NCBI GenBank assembly: GCA_963742725.1
Contig: CAVUMX010000003.1
Coordinates: forward strand, 558,001-622,000
Length of the DNA: 64,000 bases
Direction: 5' to 3'
Source: CAVVAL01 sp963742725
Lineage (GTDB): Bacteria > Actinomycetota > Actinomycetes > Mycobacteriales > Cryptosporangiaceae
A model generated the notes under the pieces. The model had not been told where the DNA came from, made no database searches, and saw nothing but the letters and a program-made list of their open reading frames with translations. Below are positions 35,873 to 44,065 of the stretch, piece after piece. A program made the translations under genes and the position numbers. Position 1 is the first letter of the stretch; the number at the start of each line of letters is the position of its first letter.

Positions 35873-37216
35873 ATGAGACTCAGACGTCGGGCCGTCGCCC
35901 TGGTGGCCGGGGCGGCGATGACCGTCGCCACGGGGTTGTTTCTCGTGCCGAGCGGCTTCGCGGCCGAGGGCCCCGTGATCCAGGTGGTGTGCACCTCGCC
36001 GGCATGGGCGGAGGGCAACGCGTACGCGGTAGGTGCGCGGGTGACGTACAGCGGCAGGCTGTACCAGGCACGGCAGGCGCACACGGCGTGGCCCGGCGCC
36101 GGCTGGAACCCGGCCGCGACACCCACGTTATGGCAGGACCTCGGTGCCTGCGACGGCAACCCGAGCCCGACGCCGTCGCCCACGCAGTCGACATCGCCGA
36201 CACCGTCGCCGACCGTCTCCCCGACCGGATCGCCGACTCCGTCGCCCACCGGCGGGCCCAACACGTGCGCGGTGAAGTCGCGGCCGGGCGGCAAGGTCCT
36301 CCAGGGCTACTGGGAGAACTGGGACGGCTCGTCCAACGGTGTGCACCCGCCGTTCGGCTGGGTGCCGATCAACGACAGCCGCATCAGGCAGCACGGCTAC
36401 AACGTGATCAACGCGGCGTTCCCCGTGATCCTCCCCGACGGCACCGTCAAGTGGGAGGACGGGATGGACGCGACCGTCAAGGTCTCCACGCCCGCTGAGA
36501 TGTGCGCGGCGAAGGCCGCCGGAGCCACGATCCTCATGTCCATCGGCGGCGCGACCGCCGCGGTCGACCTGAGCTCGTCCGCGGTCGCCGACCGGTTCAT
36601 CGCGACCATCGTGCCGATCCTGCAGAAGTACAACTTCGACGGCATCGACATCGACATCGAGGCCGGGCTCGTGGGCAGCGGCAACATCAACCAGCTGTCC
36701 ACGACGCAGGCGAATCTCATCCGCATCATCGACGGCGTGCTCGCGCGGATGCCGTCGAACTTCGGCCTGACGATGGCGCCCGAGACGGCGTACGTCACCG
36801 GCGGCAGCGTCACCTACGGCTCGATCTGGGGCGCCTACCTGCCGATCGTCAAGAAGTACGCGGACAACGGCCGGCTCTGGTGGCTGAACATGCAGTACTA
36901 CAACGGCAGCATGTACGGCTGCTCCGGTGACTCGTACTCCGCCGGCACCGTGCAGGGCTTCGTCGCCCAGACCAACTGCCTGAACCAGGGGCTGGTCGTC
37001 CAGGGCACCACGATCCGGGTCCCGTACGACAAGCAGGTTCCCGGACTGCCGGCCCAGCCGGGCGCCGGTGGCGGCCACATGTCGCCGTCGCTCGTGTCGC
37101 AGGCCTGGAACAACTACAACGGTGGCCTCAAGGGCCTGATGACCTGGTCCATCAACTGGGACGGGTCGAAGAACTGGACGTTCGGCGACAACGTCAAGTC
37201 ACTGCAGGGCCGCTAG
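35873..37216 (+). CDS. Secreted GH18 chitinase with N-terminal CBM5/12-type domain
   Basis: 447 residues. Signal peptide (RLRRRAVALVAGAAMTVATGLF), then a chitin-binding CBM5/12 module (AWAEGNAYAVGARVTYSGRLYQARQAHT...W), a Pro/Ser/Thr linker of SPTPSPT repeats, and a GH18 barrel. The catalytic motif reads FDGIDIDIE with the acid Glu263. Also seen: ILMSIGGA and LMTWSINWD. It resembles the ChiD/streptomycete exochitinase group. ATG 35873 is preceded by GGGAG. A dre site upstream points to DasR control. A TTA codon is present at 36128-36130. Confidence 0.93.
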   Translation: MRLRRRAVALVAGAAMTVATGLFLVPSGFAAEGPVIQVVCTSPAWAEGNAYAVGARVTYSGRLYQARQAHTAWPGAGWNPAATPTLWQDLGACDGNPSPTPSPTQSTSPTPSPTVSPTGSPTPSPTGGPNTCAVKSRPGGKVLQGYWENWDGSSNGVHPPFGWVPINDSRIRQHGYNVINAAFPVILPDGTVKWEDGMDATVKVSTPAEMCAAKAAGATILMSIGGATAAVDLSSSAVADRFIATIVPILQKYNFDGIDIDIEAGLVGSGNINQLSTTQANLIRIIDGVLARMPSNFGLTMAPETAYVTGGSVTYGSIWGAYLPIVKKYADNGRLWWLNMQYYNGSMYGCSGDSYSAGTVQGFVAQTNCLNQGLVVQGTTIRVPYDKQVPGLPAQPGAGGGHMSPSLVSQAWNNYNGGLKGLMTWSINWDGSKNWTFGDNVKSLQGR

Positions 37217-37221
37217 TCGCT

Positions 37222-37259
37222 GGCTCCCGTGGACGTCTGCGGCGACGTCCACGGGAGCC
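37222..37259. terminator. Terminator of the first GH18 gene
   Basis: 16-bp perfect arms (GGCTCCCGTGGACGTC and complement) around a 6-base loop, beginning five bases after the stop codon. Confidence 0.85.
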
Positions 37260-37266
37260 TGGTCCG

Positions 37267-37383
37267 CTATCCGATCTCGGAACGGCGCCAGAGTTCGATG
37301 CCGCGCCGGCGGACCCCGACGAGGATGGCGCCGCCGCCGGGCGTCCACGCCCGGCGCAGAAGGTCTTCGTCAGTGAGATTCAC
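37267..37383 (-). pseudogene. Short open frame resembling one WD40-like blade, possible gene remnant
   Basis: A 38-codon frame from GTG 37383 to TAG reads NLTDEDLLRRAWTPGGGAIL... and ends ...IELWRRSEIG. The WTPGGGxxLVG...GIELWR pattern resembles a beta-propeller blade. There is no ribosome site and the frame is open further upstream. It is more likely a remnant than a gene. Confidence 0.25.
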
Positions 37384-37449
37384 CGGGGCACTGTGGGTAC
37401 CCCACGCAAACCCACGAATTGGTTAGTGCGTGGATGGGACGCTGGTGCG

Positions 37450-39000
37450 GTGGCAGACCAGTACGAGATTCACCTCACCCTGTGCGCCGGCGACGTCGAC
37501 AGAGCCGTGGAGTTCGCCCGTCCGCGCGGTGTGAAGTTCACGCACATCGTGCTCGCGCAGGGCACCGGCCGCTCGCAGCCCATGCTCACGATTCCCGTCT
37601 CCGGATCTCTGTCTGCGGCGCGGGCGGCCGCCGATCAGTGGTGGACGGCGGTCAGAAACGCCTTCCTGTCCCCGACCCGCGTCAAGATCGAGGCGGCTCC
37701 CTGGAACACGGGGGTCCCGCAGTCCGACGACGACGCTGCCGCCGAACCGCCGGGCCGGTACTTCGAACACCACGTCAAGCTTGTGCTACCCGACTCGTCC
37801 GTGAGGCGGCTGTTCGATCTCGCGGACCTGGTGGTGCCGCACGGCGCGCACGTCTCCACCAACGCGCGTCGTGACCATCGGGACGGCGGCCACGAGCGGT
37901 TCGTCACGCAGCGCTGCCACGGCGTGGGGCGGCGAACCGCCAGGAAACAGTTCGAGGCCCTCGTCACCGCCCTGACCCAGGCGGGGTACCAGATCGCCGA
38001 GTCGGAGGAGGAATACGTCGTCGTCGACAGCATGCCGTCGCTGGACAACGGGTGGCTCGACGCGGAGCATCGCCGCCCGCGAACGTCGGACGAGGAGACG
38101 AACCGGCAGGCGCCGGCGGGCAGTGCCGACTTCCCGGTCACCTACCGGCCCGTCGAGGGCGAGCGCGTCACGCAGAGCGCCGTGTTCGACCCGGCACTGA
38201 AGCACTACGACCACGCCTACCGCGCCGGCGAGCCGGAGATCGCGGGCCCGGACGGACCCCGGTGGCACGCCGCCCGTCACGTGGCGATGCTCCACCTGCT
38301 CCGCCTCGTCGCGAATGCGCCGTGGGGCGCCCAGTTGGTGTTGCGCGGCAGCGTGCCGTTGCGTACTTGGCTCGGAGAGGCGGCACGCCGCCCCGGAGAT
38401 CTCGACTTCGTCGTCCAGCCCGCGTCGATCTCCGCGCAGGGCCCGGAGGCGGCCGAAATCCTCGGCGGACTCGTCGAGGCGGTGGGCCGGGATCCGGGCC
38501 CGGGACTGCGCGCCGACGGCGTTACCGCGGACGACATCTGGACCTACGAGCGGGCCGAAGGACGGCGGCTCGCCTTCCCGTTCAGCACACCCGGTCTGCC
38601 GGACGGGACCGTGCAGGTCGACGTCGTCTTCGCCGAGGAGCTGCCACTACCGCCGGTCCTGATCGAGGTTGAGGATTGTCCGATCTACGCGGCGCCGCCG
38701 GAGCTGGCGCTGGCGTGGAAGCTGCTGTGGCTGGCATCGGACCTCTACCCGCAGGGCAAGGACCTCTACGACGCCACGCTGCTCGCCGAGTACACGAGCG
38801 TGCCGCTGCCGGTGGTCCGCGACCTGCTACGTCCCGAGCTGGACAGTGAGGCCGACGAGTTCTGCGCCGAGTCGGTGCTCGCCTGGGCGGTGGACTGGCA
38901 GAACTTCCGCGACGAGTATCCAGGTGTGCCGGCGGACAGTTCCGCGTTCGTGCGCCGCCTGGCCGTCGCGCTGGACCGGGCGTGGGGCCAGGGAGGCTAG
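37450..39000 (+). CDS. AbiEii/AbiGii-like nucleotidyltransferase fused to an N-terminal domain
   Basis: 516 residues. The C-terminal ~260 contain LVLRGSVPLRTWLGEAARRPGDLDFVV, i.e. the GS...DxD signature of DNA polymerase-beta-like nucleotidyltransferases. They also have VDVVFAEE (third acidic residue) and KLLWLASDLYPQGKDLYDATLL, typical of AbiEii-type toxins and mobile relatives. The N-terminal ~210 residues (YEIHLTLCAGDVDRAVEFARPRGVKFTHIVLAQG, YFEHHVKLVL, ERFVTQRCHGVG) form a separate domain I do not recognise. No AbiEi antitoxin gene adjoins. GTG 37450 is a best guess; the frame is open from 37393. Confidence 0.7.
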   Translation: MADQYEIHLTLCAGDVDRAVEFARPRGVKFTHIVLAQGTGRSQPMLTIPVSGSLSAARAAADQWWTAVRNAFLSPTRVKIEAAPWNTGVPQSDDDAAAEPPGRYFEHHVKLVLPDSSVRRLFDLADLVVPHGAHVSTNARRDHRDGGHERFVTQRCHGVGRRTARKQFEALVTALTQAGYQIAESEEEYVVVDSMPSLDNGWLDAEHRRPRTSDEETNRQAPAGSADFPVTYRPVEGERVTQSAVFDPALKHYDHAYRAGEPEIAGPDGPRWHAARHVAMLHLLRLVANAPWGAQLVLRGSVPLRTWLGEAARRPGDLDFVVQPASISAQGPEAAEILGGLVEAVGRDPGPGLRADGVTADDIWTYERAEGRRLAFPFSTPGLPDGTVQVDVVFAEELPLPPVLIEVEDCPIYAAPPELALAWKLLWLASDLYPQGKDLYDATLLAEYTSVPLPVVRDLLRPELDSEADEFCAESVLAWAVDWQNFRDEYPGVPADSSAFVRRLAVALDRAWGQGG

Positions 39001-39431
39001 TCGGCCATCCAGGCGGCGAGGAGGGCGCCGGTGTCGGTGGCGCCCTGGAACCAGACGAACGCCGCCCCGAGAACGAGCGTCGCGATGATGCGGGCGTAGC
39101 CGGCCAGTTTCAGCGTCCGCCACCCCATCGCCCCGGTGACGATCGTCGCCAGCATCACGAGCACCGCGTAGATGGCGGAGTACACCCAGGTCAGGGTGGC
39201 CATGATCGACATGACCGGCGCGATCGGCTCCGGCCACAGACCCTTCGGATCGAACATCCCGCCGGCGACCTGTTCCTCCGGCATGTTGTGCAGATCGTGC
39301 GCGAGGAACGGCGCCACGACGAGTGCGAGGTAGGCCACGACGACCAGGATCTGGGCGGCCAGCAGCGCGGTGCTCGCGATGCGCGCGCCGGTCCAGCCAG
39401 ACCGGGTCGCGGGTGCGGTCACAGCGGTCAC
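38997..39431 (-). CDS. Small integral membrane protein, unknown function
   Basis: 144 residues with three or four hydrophobic segments: ASTALLAAQILVVVAYLALVVAPFLA, WVYSAIYAVLVMLATIVTGAMGW and IIATLVLGAAFVWF. GTG 39431 is chosen because GGAGGTGAG lies 8 bases upstream. The stop overlaps the stop of the convergent nucleotidyltransferase gene. No family recognised. Confidence 0.65.
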   Translation of the reverse strand: MTAVTAPATRSGWTGARIASTALLAAQILVVVAYLALVVAPFLAHDLHNMPEEQVAGGMFDPKGLWPEPIAPVMSIMATLTWVYSAIYAVLVMLATIVTGAMGWRTLKLAGYARIIATLVLGAAFVWFQGATDTGALLAAWMAD

Positions 39432-39504
39432 GGCGCTCACCTCCACGGTGGGAAGGCCACAGCGTACTGACCGCGCGCACCCCCAAATCGGGCTTGTCAG
39501 AGAT

Positions 39505-39558
39505 CGGTCGTTACAGGTGTTAACGACCGTTCGGCGCCGATAACACGCCGTTCGGCGC
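39505..39558. promoter_or_regulatory. Candidate operator upstream of the OFA transporter: dyad plus direct repeat
   Basis: Inverted repeat CGGTCGTTA/TAACGACCG with 7-base loop (39505-39529), overlapping the first of two direct repeats CCGTTCGGCGC (39527 and 39548), which are 21 bp apart, two helix turns. Divergent promoters for the membrane protein and the MFS gene presumably lie here. Confidence 0.45.
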
Positions 39559-39616
39559 ATTCTGTGTGTCCTGCCCCTGCGACAGCCGGCACAGTGCCCC
39601 CAGGAGGTGTGGGCCG

Positions 39617-41014
39617 ATGTCGTTCCTCGACCGCGACCGGATCGTCGCCGAACCGGGCTTCAGCAGGTGGATCATCCCGCCGGCGGCGCTGGCCGTGCAC
39701 TTATGCATCGGCCAGGCGTATGCCACCAGCGTGTACAAGACCGCGCTGGTCAAGCACTTCGACGCCAGCCTCACCCAGATCGGCGTCATCTTCTCGATCG
39801 CGATCGTGATGCTCGGCCTCTCGGCCGCGGTCGGCGGCACCTGGGTCGACCGGAACGGGCCGCGCAAGGCGATGTTCGTGTCCGCCTGCTGCTGGGCCAG
39901 CGGATTCCTGGTGGCCTCGGCGGGCATCGCGACCGAGCAGCTCTGGCTGGTCTACCTCGGCTACGGCGTCATCGGCGGGATCGGCCTCGGCATCGGCTAC
40001 ATCTCCCCGGTCTCGACGCTGATCAAGTGGTTCCCGGACCGTCCGGGTCTGGCCACCGGCATGGCGATCATGGGATTCGGCGGCGGCGCGCTCGTCGCGA
40101 GCCCGCTCTCCACCGAACTGCTCCAGCTCTACGACGCCGCCTACGACCCGGCCGTGGCCGGCTCCGTCGCGAGCGGGTCCGCCGTCGCCAAGCTGTTCCT
40201 GACCCTCGGCATCGTCTATTTCCTGGTGATGATGTTCGGCGTCTTCACCGTTCGGGTGCCCGCGGAGGGGTGGCTCCCGGCCGGTTTCGACCCTGCCCAG
40301 CTCAGATCCAGGTCGCTCGTGACGACGGCGAACGTGTCCGCGGCGAACGCCGTACGGACGGTGCCGTTCTGGTTGTTGTGGACCGTCCTGTTCTGCAACG
40401 TCACGGCCGGGATCGGACTGCTGGAGCAGGCGGCGCCGATGATCCAGGACTTCTTCCGGGAGGGCGGGACGTCCACGGTCACCGTCGCGGCGGCCGGCGG
40501 CTTCGTCGGCGTGCTGTCGATGGCCAACATGGCGGGCCGGTTCGTCTGGTCGTCCACCTCGGACGTCATCGGCCGCAAGCCGATCTACCTCGTCTACCTC
40601 GGCCTCGGCATGGTCCTCTACGCGACGCTGGCGTTCGTCGGGCAGACCGCCACCGCGCTGTTCGTGCTGCTCGCCAGCGTGATCCTGTCCTTCTACGGCG
40701 GCGGGTTCGCGACGATCCCCGCCTACCTGCGCGACCTGTTCGGGACGTTCCAGGTCGGCGCCATCCACGGCCGCCTCCTGACCGCCTGGTCGGCGGCCGG
40801 GATCGCCGGCCCGCTCATCGTCAACGCGTTCCTCGACGCGCAGGGCGAACCCGGCACGCTCACCGCCTCGGCGTACCGGCCCGCGCTGTTCACGATGGTC
40901 GGCGTGCTCGCGGTCGGGTTCGTCGCCAACCTGCTCGTGCGTCCGGTGCCCGAGCGCTTCCACGAACCGCAGGCGGCACGGCCCGAACCGGTGGCCGCCG
41001 GAAAGGACGCGTGA
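39617..41014 (+). CDS. OFA-family (oxalate/formate antiporter type) MFS transporter
   Basis: 465 residues with 12 membrane segments. WIIPPAALAVHLCIGQAYATSVYKTAL is the OFA-style first segment; GGTWVDRNGPRKAMF is motif A; FVWSSTSDVIGRKPIYLVYLGLG is the second half repeat. ATG 39617 follows CAGGAGGTG. The substrate is probably a small mono- or dicarboxylate. It overlaps the small-subunit gene (TGATG). Confidence 0.87.
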   Translation: MSFLDRDRIVAEPGFSRWIIPPAALAVHLCIGQAYATSVYKTALVKHFDASLTQIGVIFSIAIVMLGLSAAVGGTWVDRNGPRKAMFVSACCWASGFLVASAGIATEQLWLVYLGYGVIGGIGLGIGYISPVSTLIKWFPDRPGLATGMAIMGFGGGALVASPLSTELLQLYDAAYDPAVAGSVASGSAVAKLFLTLGIVYFLVMMFGVFTVRVPAEGWLPAGFDPAQLRSRSLVTTANVSAANAVRTVPFWLLWTVLFCNVTAGIGLLEQAAPMIQDFFREGGTSTVTVAAAGGFVGVLSMANMAGRFVWSSTSDVIGRKPIYLVYLGLGMVLYATLAFVGQTATALFVLLASVILSFYGGGFATIPAYLRDLFGTFQVGAIHGRLLTAWSAAGIAGPLIVNAFLDAQGEPGTLTASAYRPALFTMVGVLAVGFVANLLVRPVPERFHEPQAARPEPVAAGKDA

Positions 41015-41133
41015 TGGCCGTGCCCACGTCGACGAAGGTCCGGCTCCTGGTCGGCTGGCTGCTCGTCGGGATCGCCCTGAGCTACGGCGTCTACCAGACG
41101 GTGCTCAAGGCCGCCAAGCTGTTCACGTCCTAA
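41014..41133 (+). CDS. MFS transporter small subunit (single-TM peptide)
   Basis: 39 residues with one membrane segment, LLVGWLLVGIALSYGVYQTVLKAAKLF. It overlaps the stop of the OFA transporter by one base (TGATG), so it is translationally coupled. Peptides of this size and wording regularly follow OFA-type MFS genes and are thought to be transporter partners. Confidence 0.8.
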   Translation: MAVPTSTKVRLLVGWLLVGIALSYGVYQTVLKAAKLFTS

Positions 41134-41156
41134 GGGCCTGCTTCGAAACAGGCCCT
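41133..41156. terminator. Bidirectional terminator between MFS small subunit and barstar-domain gene
   Basis: 8-bp arms AGGGCCTG/CAGGCCCT with loop CTTCGAAA, between two convergent stop codons. Confidence 0.75.
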
Positions 41157-42303
41157 ACAGCTCCACGGTCGAGCCGTACAGGCGCAGCAGATCCAGCAGG
41201 GCGTCGAACGCCACCCCGCTGCGCCGCCGCACGACGAGGTGCTCGCGGGCGACGTCGGCGTCGTGCCACACGAGGTGGAACGGCGACGCCGCGCCGAAGC
41301 GCCCGCGGAGGCAGTCCTCGACGGCGGAGAGGTTCCAGCCGAAGTAGCCGCCCGGGCCGTTGATCGCCTCGCCCAGCGCGCAGAAGAAGCCGTTGAGGTC
41401 GGTGACGTGCCGACCGTCGAGGTGGTACGTGCCGCCGGGCGGCCGGTCGGGGCCGAAGCCCGTGTGATGGGCCATCGCCGCGCCTGCCCACCAGAACCGC
41501 AGCGTGGAGTCGTACGGCGCCCAGAGGTTGGGTTCGGTCGGCCCGCCGTCGAACCACAGGTCCCAGATCGCCCGTGCGCCGGTCGGCATCGTCTCGGTGA
41601 GACCGTGCGCGAAGTGGACGTCGACAAGGTCCGATGCCCACGGACGCACCTCGCCGTCCAGACACAGCCCGGCGGAGATCGGCAGGGCCACCTCGTCGCC
41701 GTCGCGGGTGAGGGCGTGCAGGAACGCGTGGCGGTGCCCCGGTTCGCCGTGCGGAACCATCGCGACGGCCAGCGCGGGGGAGGGAACGCACCCGACCAGC
41801 CGCACCGGGTGCTCTGGTGGCTCCGCGCGCTGCCGGTACACGCCGGTGACGGATCGGCACGTGCCGTACGGCCCGTCGGAGCCGAACAGGCGGAACGCGA
41901 CGGCGGGCGGTGCCTCCTCGGGTGAGTCGTCCAGCCACGGGTCGCCGTCCAGATGGAGGTCCCAGAGCCCGTCCCCGGACGGCCGGGCGGCGAGTACCCG
42001 CACGTCGACGAGGTCGGCGGCGCAGTCGCAGAACTCGCCCCAGCTCCGGCAGTCCGGCGGCGGGGTGGACCCGTGATCCGGGCAGACGCTGAGGCCACCC
42101 ACCCAGGCGTCGTCGGTGTCGATGCCGGACAGCGCGGTGAGCAGCGCGCCCGCCGGCTCGCATCCGAGCAGGACGTACCGCTCCCGGGCGGGCGGCGGGG
42201 GCTGGTCGGTGAACACCCCCGCCACGTCGGTGCACACGGCGAGGCGGACCGGCGCGTCGTCCGCGCTCTCGTCGACCAGAGCGAATCGCCACACGTTGTC
42301 CAC
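41155..42303 (-). CDS. Multidomain protein with C-terminal barstar-like domain
   Basis: 382 residues from GTG 42303 (GGGGA seven bases upstream). The C-terminal ~90 residues read TYHLDGRHVTDLNGFFCALGEAINGPGGYFGWNLSAVEDCLRGRFG, then LVWHDADVAREHL, matching barstar (barnase inhibitor) proteins. The preceding ~290 residues hold two related segments, each with LWDLHLDGDPW/IWDLWFDGGP and LVDVR/LVDVHF wording, suggesting an internal duplication. No signal peptide. Probably an immunity protein for a secreted or contact-delivered RNase, but no barnase-like gene is in the window. Confidence 0.75.
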   Translation of the reverse strand: MDNVWRFALVDESADDAPVRLAVCTDVAGVFTDQPPPPARERYVLLGCEPAGALLTALSGIDTDDAWVGGLSVCPDHGSTPPPDCRSWGEFCDCAADLVDVRVLAARPSGDGLWDLHLDGDPWLDDSPEEAPPAVAFRLFGSDGPYGTCRSVTGVYRQRAEPPEHPVRLVGCVPSPALAVAMVPHGEPGHRHAFLHALTRDGDEVALPISAGLCLDGEVRPWASDLVDVHFAHGLTETMPTGARAIWDLWFDGGPTEPNLWAPYDSTLRFWWAGAAMAHHTGFGPDRPPGGTYHLDGRHVTDLNGFFCALGEAINGPGGYFGWNLSAVEDCLRGRFGAASPFHLVWHDADVAREHLVVRRRSGVAFDALLDLLRLYGSTVEL

Positions 42304-42365
42304 AGCTGTTCCCCGTCGTCCGGCTGCCAAGCCTTTCGACGTTAGTCGCCGCGTCAAACAGGAAA

Positions 42366-42392
42366 CGGCCCCCGCCTACCGGGCGGGGGCCG
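42366..42392. terminator. Terminator of the streptogrisin-like protease gene
   Basis: 11-bp perfect arms CGGCCCCCGCC/GGCGGGGGCCG with loop TACCG, 11 bases past the leftward stop codon. Confidence 0.85.
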
Positions 42393-42403
42393 CTGCCGGT
42401 TGT

Positions 42404-43909
42404 TCAGCTTTGCTGCCAGCGCTGGTTCGCGCCGCCGTTGCAGTCCCAGATGATCAGCCGGGTGCCGTTCGCCGTGTTGCCGCCCGTGGCGTCCAGGCAG
42501 CGGTTGGACTGGGGGTTCACCAGCATGGCGCCGGACCAGTTCCAGTTCTGCGCGCCGGTGCCGTTGCAGTCCCAGAGCTGGACGAGCGTCCCGTTGGCCG
42601 TCCCGCTGCCGTTGACGTCCAGGCACTTGCCGAGCGCCCGGAACGTGCTGCCCTGGCGCGTCCACTGCTGGGCGCCGGTGCCGTTGCAGTCCCAGAGCTG
42701 CACGGCGGTGCCGTTCGCGGAGTTGCTCTGGTTCACGTCGACGCACTTCCCGCCGACGCCCGTGATCGGGCGGCCGCCAGGACCGGTGCCGCCACCGGCC
42801 AGCGTCACGCCGTACGCGTTCAACGCCTCGGGCAGCGGCTGGAAGAACGTGGTGGTGGCGTTGCCGCCGGAGGTGAGGCCGACGCCGGTCGATCCGGCGA
42901 ACAGCGCACCGCCGCTGTCACCGCCCGCCGCCCGGACGTTCGTCTGGATCATGCCGTAGACGATGTCCCCGTTGCCGTAGTTGACCGTCGCGTTGAGCGC
43001 GCTGATCGTGCCGCAGGTGACCTGGGTGGTCCGGCCGCTCTTGCACACGCTCTGGCCGACGGCGCCGCTGCTGGACCCCGTGATCGGCTGGACGGTGCCG
43101 TTGTAGAGCGTCACGCCGGCGACCACGGGCGCGCCGGTGTTCTGGATCAGGCCGTAGTCGTTGACCGGGAAGTCCGAGTTGGACGTCGGCCCGATGTTCG
43201 TGTTGCCGGTCCGCCAGCCCGGGAATCCCTCGGTGCAGTGCCCGGCCGTGACGACGAAGTTGCCGCCCGCGCGGGTGGTGTTGAAGCCGGCGGAGCAGAT
43301 CCAGCCGAGGTTGGCCACGATCTCGTCGCCGCCGGCCAGCAGCGGCATCAACGGTCCCGGAACCCGTTCCACCCGGACGATCCCGCCCAGGCCCGCGAGC
43401 GCCGCGTCGACCTTCGTCCTGGCGGAGCGGTCGACGGTGTCCGACACGGTGAGCACGACCTGGTTCGCGGCCACGTCGATTGCCCAGGCCGTGTTCTTCA
43501 CCGTGACGGTCCGGTTCAGCTTCGCGATCGTGGCGTCGAGGGCGGCGGCCGTGTGGCGGACCCGTTTGGCCGTCGCGCCCGCCGCCCGGACGGTCCGCAC
43601 GGCCTGGTCGTCCGTCACCGTGACGACGACGGCGCCCGTGCGGGCGTCGAGGTAGGCGCCGGCCGAGCGGGCGGCGAGCTGGCGGTTCAGCCGGTCGGCG
43701 AGCGCGATCCGCTCGGGCTGGTCGTTGATCATGCGGACGGCGTCAGTCCGCGGGACGCCCGCGGCGGTCAGGGCCGATACGGCGGCGGCCGCGGCCTCTG
43801 GCGCGAAGCCGCCGCCCGGCTCGGCCGCCGCGGGACCGGCCAGGGCTGGTGTCGCGATCAGCGCGCCGACCGCCATGAGGATGCGTAACCGCGTGGGGTG
43901 TGGAGACAT
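42404..43909 (-). CDS. Secreted streptogrisin-like serine protease (S1E) with C-terminal ricin-type lectin domain
   Basis: 501 residues. Signal peptide (RLRILMAVGALIATPALAGPAAA), an alpha-lytic-protease-type pro-domain, then a chymotrypsin-fold protease with triad His224 (VVTAGHC), Asp251 (NDYGLIQ) and Ser332 (GGDSGG). The last ~125 residues are a CBM13/ricin B beta-trefoil with three QxW-type repeats (AQQW, AQNW, NQRW) and LWDCNGTG motifs. Secreted endopeptidase tethered to glycans is the inferred role. ATG 43909 follows GAGGCGGGAC. A dre-like site lies 140 bp upstream. Confidence 0.93.
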   Translation of the reverse strand: MSPHPTRLRILMAVGALIATPALAGPAAAEPGGGFAPEAAAAAVSALTAAGVPRTDAVRMINDQPERIALADRLNRQLAARSAGAYLDARTGAVVVTVTDDQAVRTVRAAGATAKRVRHTAAALDATIAKLNRTVTVKNTAWAIDVAANQVVLTVSDTVDRSARTKVDAALAGLGGIVRVERVPGPLMPLLAGGDEIVANLGWICSAGFNTTRAGGNFVVTAGHCTEGFPGWRTGNTNIGPTSNSDFPVNDYGLIQNTGAPVVAGVTLYNGTVQPITGSSSGAVGQSVCKSGRTTQVTCGTISALNATVNYGNGDIVYGMIQTNVRAAGGDSGGALFAGSTGVGLTSGGNATTTFFQPLPEALNAYGVTLAGGGTGPGGRPITGVGGKCVDVNQSNSANGTAVQLWDCNGTGAQQWTRQGSTFRALGKCLDVNGSGTANGTLVQLWDCNGTGAQNWNWSGAMLVNPQSNRCLDATGGNTANGTRLIIWDCNGGANQRWQQS

Positions 43910-44046
43910 GTCCCGCCTCGCTTCCGTACACGGCGGGCGCGGCAGCTGCTGGGGACCGCGCACCGCCCGGTGGCCAGGATGCGCGTCACCCTGCTGACGG
44001 AGGTGACGACGATGTCGCACGCGGCAGGATATTCCTGACATCGAAC

Positions 44047-44062
44047 TATTGTCTAGACCAAT
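44047..44062. promoter_or_regulatory. dre-like DasR operator 2 (TTGTCTAGACCA)
   Basis: One mismatch to TGGTCTAGACCA. Located 140 bp upstream of the protease start and just beyond the stop of the epoxide hydrolase gene, so it should serve the protease. Confidence 0.7.
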
Positions 44063-44065
44063 CTG

